Below are positions 59,962-64,000 of a stretch of DNA of 64,000 nt, piece by piece; position 1 is the first letter of the stretch, and the number at the start of each line of letters is the position of its first letter. The translations under genes were made by a program, and so were the position numbers. The notes under the pieces are model-generated. The model made no database searches and was not told where the DNA came from. It saw only the letters and a program-made list of their open reading frames with translations. The stretch comes from Bacillus sp. RO1 (lineage in GTDB: Bacteria; Bacillota; Bacilli; Bacillales; Bacillaceae_I): positions 186,001 to 250,000 of the forward strand of contig NZ_JAAZWB010000087.1 in assembly GCF_012524115.1 (NCBI RefSeq), given 5' to 3'.

Positions 59962-60678
59962 TTAGTTTGTATGCAGGCCACACTCCGTCTTCCCGCTACC
60001 CGCCCAACGGCCAGCTCGGGAATCACCGTCTGTGCCAACTGCCTGTGTACAGGGAAAGCAGCCGATGCTCGGATACCCTTGATCATGAAGCTCGTTATAG
60101 GGAAGTCCCCGGGTCCGGATATAGTCCCACACATCCTCCCATGTCCAATGAATGAGAGGGCAGATTTTAATATTTTGGAATTTATCATCCCGGTTGAGGA
60201 AGTTTGTGCTGGCACGTGTTGGTGACTGCTCCCTCCTAAGCCCAGAAATCCATGCCTTTTTTGGCGTGAGTGCTTCTCTTAATGGTTCAACCTTGCGAAT
60301 TTGGCAGCATTGGCCGGGGTCCCTTTTCCAAAGGGCGGTGCCATGTGCCACGGCTTGTTCATCCAAGGTTAGCGCTGGTTTCTTCTTTTCAATCTGCAAA
60401 GTTGGGTATCTACTTTCTATCTCCTTAATGACCTGATAGGTTTCTGGAAAATGCAGATCGGTATCTAAAAATACAATTTTCGCATCGGGCTTTACCTTTT
60501 GAATGAGGTCGATTAAAACCACTGCCTCTGCCCCAAAGCTTGAGGCATAGATGATTTCATCGGATTCATAAGTTCCAAACGCCCATTTCAATACCGCGGT
60601 CGCCCCTTTTGAGTCATCATCAACCTCGAAGATGGACGAGGTCTCCTTCCAGTTTTCATACGTTATTTTCTGGTTCAT
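59962..60678 (-). CDS. cysH: Phosphoadenylyl/adenylyl-sulfate reductase CysH
   Basis: Reduces PAPS or APS to sulfite with thioredoxin. The 238-residue protein has the PP-loop-like start IIYASSFGAEAVVLIDLIQK, DTDLHFPETYQV, WISGLRREQSPTRA, and both cysteine pairs of the 4Fe-4S type (PGQCCQIRK and GCFPCTQ), plus C-terminal ECGLH. The cluster pairs point to the APS-reducing branch of this family. ATG at 60678 after AAAGGAG. First large gene after the S-box leader. Confidence 0.93.
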   Translation of the reverse strand: MNQKITYENWKETSSIFEVDDDSKGATAVLKWAFGTYESDEIIYASSFGAEAVVLIDLIQKVKPDAKIVFLDTDLHFPETYQVIKEIESRYPTLQIEKKKPALTLDEQAVAHGTALWKRDPGQCCQIRKVEPLREALTPKKAWISGLRREQSPTRASTNFLNRDDKFQNIKICPLIHWTWEDVWDYIRTRGLPYNELHDQGYPSIGCFPCTQAVGTDGDSRAGRWAGSGKTECGLHTN

Positions 60679-60812
60679 ACTGTTATTGCTCCTTTCTTTT
60701 CCAATGAAAAAAGGCAGCCCTTTTACAAGTGCTGGCTGGTAGTTCCAAGCCAAGCATCATGTAAAAAGACCGCCTCCAGTTTGTCTGGTCAGCGAGTGTT
60801 TATTATTAATTT

Positions 60813-60945
60813 CTATTAAACACGCTGTTGATTTCCGTACCTGCTTTCGCTTTCCTTGGGGCGCTTGTGGAGCGTCCTCGGCAAGCCTCCGGGGTCTCCC
60901 CTAAGCGTTTCCTCCCGGTGGAGTCTGCGCCCTGTACTCCAATCT
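60813..60945. repeat. Dispersed Bacillaceae intergenic repeat element
   Basis: A GC-rich block of about 133 bp between yezD and cysH. On the minus strand it begins GATTGGAGTACAGGGCGC, continues GGGAGGAAACGCTTAGG and GAGACCCCGGAGGCTTGCC, and ends ACGGAAATCAACAGCGTGTT. Elements with these blocks (GACTCC..GGGA, GAGACCCC, GGAAAGCGAA, GGAAATCAAC) are scattered in many Bacillaceae genomes; I recall them but no agreed name. It is much more GC-rich than its surroundings and abuts the yezD stop codon, so it looks inserted into the operon. Confidence 0.7.
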
Positions 60946-61090
60946 ATTTTTTCTGAAGGCGAACCTTCTCATTTTTTTCTATCTGAATGACTTTCCCATC
61001 CTGTACGACTAGGGTGATAGATCCAAATTTGATTGATTGCAGCATTCTTTCCAAGTGGGTAACAACTTCTTCCCATTCCGAGTTTGCCAG
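60944..61090 (-). CDS. YezD family small protein (DUF2292), probable CTG start
   Basis: A 48-residue protein ending FGSITLVVQDGKVIQIEKNE and KVRLQKK, which matches the YezD/DUF2292 pattern (aromatic-GS-hydrophobic, VQDGKVxQIE, EK-R). There is no ATG, GTG or TTG in frame near the start; a perfect ribosome binding site ACGGAGG (about 61104-61098) lies eight bases before CTG at 61090, so CTG is probably used. Directly behind the S-box, it is the first gene of the sulfate operon. Role in sulfur metabolism unknown. Confidence 0.7.
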   Translation of the reverse strand: MANSEWEEVVTHLERMLQSIKFGSITLVVQDGKVIQIEKNEKVRLQKK

Positions 61091-61114
61091 TTGGTTCGCC
61101 TCCGTTTCATCACA

Positions 61115-61267
61115 TAAAAAACGCCTCTCCCATTATGGAAAAGGCGCATATATGTAAGTGCACCTTATCTTCCAAAATGGGTATCCATTTTGCTGGAATT
61201 GGCACCTTGCTGTTCGCAGGTTGCCGGGCTTCAACGGGCCAGTCCCTCAGCCGCTCTAGATAAGCGT
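61115..61267 (-). ncRNA. SAM-I (S-box) riboswitch and terminator of the sulfate operon
   Basis: Turns off the operon when SAM is plentiful. On the minus strand: CTTATCTAGAGCGGCTGAGG (61267-61248 region), GACTGGCCCGTTGAAGCCC, CGGCAACC, AGGTGCCAATTCCAGC and the closing GGAAGATAAG (to 61164); all S-box blocks are present. It is followed by a terminator CGCCTTTTCC..GGGAGAGGCG with a TTTTTT run (about 61146-61115). It lies directly before yezD and cysH. Confidence 0.95.
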
Positions 61268-61296
61268 CAATTTAAGTTGTGTTTTTGTTAAAATTA

Positions 61297-61324
61297 ATCC
61301 TACCATACTTATATGAATTGTCAA
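61297..61324 (-). promoter_or_regulatory. Promoter of the sulfate operon
   Basis: TTGACA (61324-61319), 16 bases, TAGGAT (61302-61297). The RNA would begin about 25 bases before the S-box aptamer. Confidence 0.6.
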
Positions 61325-61386
61325 CAAAGTTATTGACTGTTTTTTTAGATTTTTTTATTTTTGGGAGGTTGGTCCTAGTCAGCTGC

Positions 61387-61917
61387 TCATTCCCCAATTT
61401 TTTTAAGCTTGGTTTCGGAATCAATGATGACCGCTTGATAGGAATCGCCTGAGGTGGTTTCAAAGAGAACCCCTTGGATGGTTTCTTCTTGTTTTTCAAG
61501 ATTCGCCAATTCCATTTTTGTTAATTCTTCAGGATCAAACGTCACTTTCCCTTCCAGCTTAAATTGCCCGTCGCCTATTTCCTCCGCCATTTCGATTTCA
61601 TGGTCGAGCATACGCTCCTCTAACCATCCGGCAAGTAAGGGTTCTACTGTATCTTTTACTATTTTCAATCTATCATTATACGTAAGAATCATGGAGTAGC
61701 GGACATATTGAACTGTTTCATACTCATTCCCACCCATGCCAACGGAAGTTGAGGAAATGGTGAATTCAGGGTCTGGTTCAGTTTGAGCGAACATGTTACA
61801 GCCGGTTAATACAATGGTGAGGCAACACAAAACAGCTAGCCTTTTAAAACTAACACCGCGTTTATTCCTCATAAAACCTACTATTGAAAAAATCCCCTCA
61901 CACATACTATCCTTCAT
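61387..61917 (-). CDS. Lipoprotein, unknown
   Basis: A secreted lipoprotein of 176 residues if started at ATG 61917 (AGGAGGGG six bases upstream), or 161 if started at the ATG at 61872. The signal region KRLAVLCCLTIVLTGC ends with a lipobox Cys (residue 40 from the longer start). The mature part has TYNDRLKIVKDTVEPLLAGW and IEMAEEIGDGQFKLEGKVTF, and no family I can name. Single gene; a possible promoter TTGCAA-16-TATGTT lies upstream. Confidence 0.7.
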   Translation of the reverse strand: MKDSMCEGIFSIVGFMRNKRGVSFKRLAVLCCLTIVLTGCNMFAQTEPDPEFTISSTSVGMGGNEYETVQYVRYSMILTYNDRLKIVKDTVEPLLAGWLEERMLDHEIEMAEEIGDGQFKLEGKVTFDPEELTKMELANLEKQEETIQGVLFETTSGDSYQAVIIDSETKLKKIGE

Positions 61918-62029
61918 ACTAACCCCTCCTGTTTGGCGTTCCCATTTTACTAAACATTAACATATTTTTCCTTGAACGTGTTGCAATAATGTAAAAATGA
62001 TGCGAGATTCCTATTGGAAGAAATCCAAA

Positions 62030-62064
62030 AAAATAAGCAGCGGCATCACTCACCGCTGCTTATT
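62030..62064 (-). terminator. Terminator after dagK
   Basis: AATAAGCAGCGG (62032-62043) pairs with CCGCTGCTTATT (62053-62064), loop of nine; T-run on the minus strand. Confidence 0.88.
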
Positions 62065-62065
62065 T

Positions 62066-62986
62066 CTATTCGCATTTTGCCATTTCGATTTTCTTGCGCT
62101 TTTCGGTTACCAGTACTTCAAGGTGACGATATAGGTTGACGAATTCTCCTGGAAGCAGACCACCGTATTCGCCGTCTAGATTTAGTTGCATCTTTTCTTG
62201 TGTGTTTACTTTTACCCTGTTGGCTTTTGTATAGATAACCAACGGATCCTTGACATGGTCTCCACGCAGTGCCATGGAAGCAATACGGATGAAGTCTGCA
62301 ATATTTGCTTTTTTAAGAATGATCATATCAAACATGCCGTCGTTCATGCAGGAATCTGGCGCAAGCTTTTCAAACCCGCCTACCGAATTCGATAAGGAAA
62401 CTAAGAACAGCATGATCTCGCCTTCAAAGATTTTTCCATCGTATTCAATCGTTACGTTTGTCGGGCGAATAGATGGAAGCATCTCAATTCCTTTTAGGTA
62501 GTAGGCAAGCTGGCCAAGCATTGTTTTCATTTTGATTGGTACTTCATAGGACAGCTCGGTCATTTTTCCGCCACCAGCAATATTCATGAAGTACTGATCA
62601 TTTGCTTTTCCAATATCCACTGGCATTGGAACGCCTTCTGCGATAACATCGACACAACCTAAAATGTCATCACGCGGCAGGTCAAGTGCTCTGGCAAAGT
62701 CGTTCGTCGTACCCACTGGAATAATGCCAAGCTGTGGTCGGTATTCCTGTTCTGCCAGCCCGTTGACCACTTCGTTTATTGTTCCGTCTCCGCCAGCTGC
62801 CACCACAAGGTCATACTTGCGTTCCACAGCCAGCCTGGCAGCTTCTGTCGCATCTCCATGACCAGTTGTTGCATGGCAGGATGTTTCATAGCCGGCTTTC
62901 TCTAATCTTACCAACACTTCAGGCAGATGCTTTTTGAAAAGCTCTCGACCAGATGTTGGATTGTATATCACCCTAGCTCGTTTCAT
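62066..62986 (-). CDS. dagK: Diacylglycerol kinase DagK (DgkB)
   Basis: Phosphorylates diacylglycerol to phosphatidic acid, recycling lipid left over from lipoteichoic acid synthesis. The 306-residue soluble lipid kinase has the ATP motif VVAAGGDGTINEVVNGL, PVGTTNDFARALDLPRD, and the C-terminal QLNLDGEYGGLLP. Corresponds to B. subtilis DgkB (YerQ). ATG at 62986. Single gene with terminator. Confidence 0.92.
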   Translation of the reverse strand: MKRARVIYNPTSGRELFKKHLPEVLVRLEKAGYETSCHATTGHGDATEAARLAVERKYDLVVAAGGDGTINEVVNGLAEQEYRPQLGIIPVGTTNDFARALDLPRDDILGCVDVIAEGVPMPVDIGKANDQYFMNIAGGGKMTELSYEVPIKMKTMLGQLAYYLKGIEMLPSIRPTNVTIEYDGKIFEGEIMLFLVSLSNSVGGFEKLAPDSCMNDGMFDMIILKKANIADFIRIASMALRGDHVKDPLVIYTKANRVKVNTQEKMQLNLDGEYGGLLPGEFVNLYRHLEVLVTEKRKKIEMAKCE

Positions 62987-63204
62987 TTCCCATCATCCTA
63001 AACGTATATTTAACTAAGCCCTCTTTTATATCTATGTGTTGTCTATCTCTGTATGTTGTTATATAAGTTAGTTATATTTACCAATACCACTAAGTAGTGA
63101 ACCTGTAACCCACTACTGATAACATATTAGCCTATTCGGGTGTGGATATGCAATTAAAATGAAAATTTTGAGAAATGAGGTTGGCATCCTCCCCTAAACA
63201 AAAC

Positions 63205-63252
63205 CCCCACCCGCACCGCCACTTCTCAAAAGTAGCAGCTGCAGGTGAGGGC
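63205..63252 (-). terminator. Candidate terminator after the flotillin gene
   Basis: On the minus strand CACCTGCAGCTGCTACTT pairs imperfectly with AAGTGGCGGTGCGGGTG, followed by GGGGTTTTG. Confidence 0.5.
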
Positions 63253-63265
63253 ACCAAGCTCTTAA

Positions 63266-64000
63266 TTATTCTTCTGTTTTCTTCTCTTCGCTCTTTTTTG
63301 AAGTAGCGATTTCGTTCGTCAGGCTGTCGATGCTGTGACGCACGTTCGCTTTGCCGGAGAAGTTTTCAATCAGTTCTTTTACATCAATTCCAGATGACGC
63401 CTTTAAGGATTCTTGAAGAGTAGACATCAGGTTTGTTGCGTAGCCAGTCACTTTGTTGGCGCCGCCATTTTCACCGCTTCCGCCAGTGTCCACAACCGTA
63501 ATCTTATCGATGTTGCCAAGTGGAGCTGCAACTTGCTTCGCATATTCAGGAAGCATTTTGATGATCATGTCGAGGATAGCCGCTTGACCGAACTGTTCGA
63601 ATGCTTCTGCAATCTTTTCTTTCGCTTCTGCTTCTGCAAGACCTTTCAGGCGGATAACTTCTGCTTCGGATTCCCCTTGCGCTCTTTGGGCATCGGCAAT
63701 CGCAAGACCGTCGATACGGACTTTTTCTGCCTCTGCTTTGGCCATTGCTTCGATGCGGTATTTGTTTGCATCTGCTTCTGCCATTTGTTTTGCTTTATCA
63801 GCTGCTGCAGCCTGCTCAACAGAGTAACGGTCTGCATCGGCTTTTTTCTTAACCTCAGAATCGTATTGACGCTCACGACGCAGGATCTCTTTTTCCTCAA
63901 GCTCGATCTGCTTTTGACGCTCGATGATTTTGATCTGCATCTGTTGCTCGGTTACTTCCTGCTTCGCACGCGCTTCTTCGAGGTGATACGCTTGGTCGGC
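63266..64000 (-). CDS. floT: Flotillin FloT (YuaG-like), C-terminal part
   Basis: The last 245 residues of a membrane-microdomain scaffold; the N-terminal hairpin and SPFH domain lie beyond the right edge, and the frame is open to the window end. What is seen is the flotillin coiled coil with repeated EAEA patterns (VEQAAAADKAKQMAEADANK, AIADAQRAQGESEAEVIRLK), then the conserved end MIIKMLPEYAKQVAAPLGNI and DKITVVDTGG, then SSGIDVKELIENFSGK. The match to B. subtilis FloT (YuaG) is close by pattern. The acidic/basic tail KKSEEKKTEE ends the protein. Confidence 0.92.
   Translation of the reverse strand, partial: ADQAYHLEEARAKQEVTEQQMQIKIIERQKQIELEEKEILRRERQYDSEVKKKADADRYSVEQAAAADKAKQMAEADANKYRIEAMAKAEAEKVRIDGLAIADAQRAQGESEAEVIRLKGLAEAEAKEKIAEAFEQFGQAAILDMIIKMLPEYAKQVAAPLGNIDKITVVDTGGSGENGGANKVTGYATNLMSTLQESLKASSGIDVKELIENFSGKANVRHSIDSLTNEIATSKKSEEKKTEE

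Noticed and set aside
60944-61110. Plus-one-frame reading from ATG 61110 in front of cysH
   Set aside because: It yields an Arg-rich peptide without family pattern, and its start lies in the ribosome binding site of the YezD frame.
1-64000. Prophage, insertion sequences or tRNA-linked island
   Set aside because: No transposase, integrase, phage structural gene, tRNA or att-like direct repeat was found; the beta-helix protein at 13348 is tailspike-like only in fold.

Overview
The window looks like chromosomal DNA of a low-GC, spore-former-type Firmicute of the family Bacillaceae. Reasons: strong AGGAGG-type ribosome binding sites, frequent TTG and GTG starts, a glucose PTS IICBA, a Bacillus-type flotillin (FloT/YuaG), the cysH-cysP-sat-cysC-siroheme operon under a SAM-I (S-box) riboswitch, a proline T-box, and several families typical of bacilli (DUF2200, DUF4190, DUF4269, DUF3906, YezD). 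No prophage, insertion sequence, rRNA or tRNA was seen. The species cannot be named from this sequence.

Layout. 0-4.4 kb: a DinB-fold protein, ptsG, a manganese catalase and a DUF2200 protein. 4.4-9.9 kb: small membrane proteins and lipoproteins, an SDR oxidoreductase with a GNAT, a P-loop kinase-like protein. 10-14.2 kb: surface-polysaccharide genes (sugar nucleotidyltransferase, GT4 glycosyltransferase, beta-helix protein). 14.2-25 kb: accessory genes with many GNAT acetyltransferases, a secreted lamin-tail/phospholipase-D-like protein, and a secreted, extremely charged DUF5667 protein behind a c-di-GMP-I riboswitch. 25-38.5 kb: YebC, a LysR regulator, an NCS2 permease coupled to a micro-protein, a flavin monooxygenase-like protein, an M3-like oligopeptidase between two near-identical VOC proteins, more GNATs, an adenylyltransferase-GNAT fusion and a DeoR regulator. 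38.8-43.6 kb: a thermolysin-family protease and the egtB-egtD pair (ergothioneine-type). 44-48.6 kb: an ECF sigma factor operon with a membrane protein and an ABC transporter, resembling the sigY operon plan. 49.4-52.6 kb: a PatB-like C-S lyase and T-box-controlled prolyl-tRNA synthetase. 52.7-61.3 kb: the complete assimilatory sulfate reduction and siroheme operon. 61.4-64 kb: a lipoprotein, diacylglycerol kinase and the 3' part of flotillin.

The strongest unexplained signal is the intergenic repeat content. Two arrays (12 and 13 units) have exactly the same 52-bp pitch and the same inverted 8-bp arms (ATGAAGAC and GTCTTCAT) but unrelated interiors. Seven further short arrays, in five sequence families, have a 20-22-bp (mostly 21-bp) pitch in which part of each unit is constant and part is variable. 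Three carry the same TTCGTGCC motif and lie before ptsG, after a deoR-type gene, and inside the proS leader; another lies inside the sulfate operon. Both pitches are close to whole numbers of B-DNA turns (2 and 5). I know of no description of this system, but I could not search.

Sulfur genes work together: sulfate uptake (CysP), activation (Sat, CysC), reduction (CysH, Sir) and the siroheme cofactor of Sir (SumT, SirB, SirC), all apparently behind one SAM-responsive leader. PatB-like lyase and EgtB/EgtD nearby also act on sulfur compounds, but in separate transcription units.
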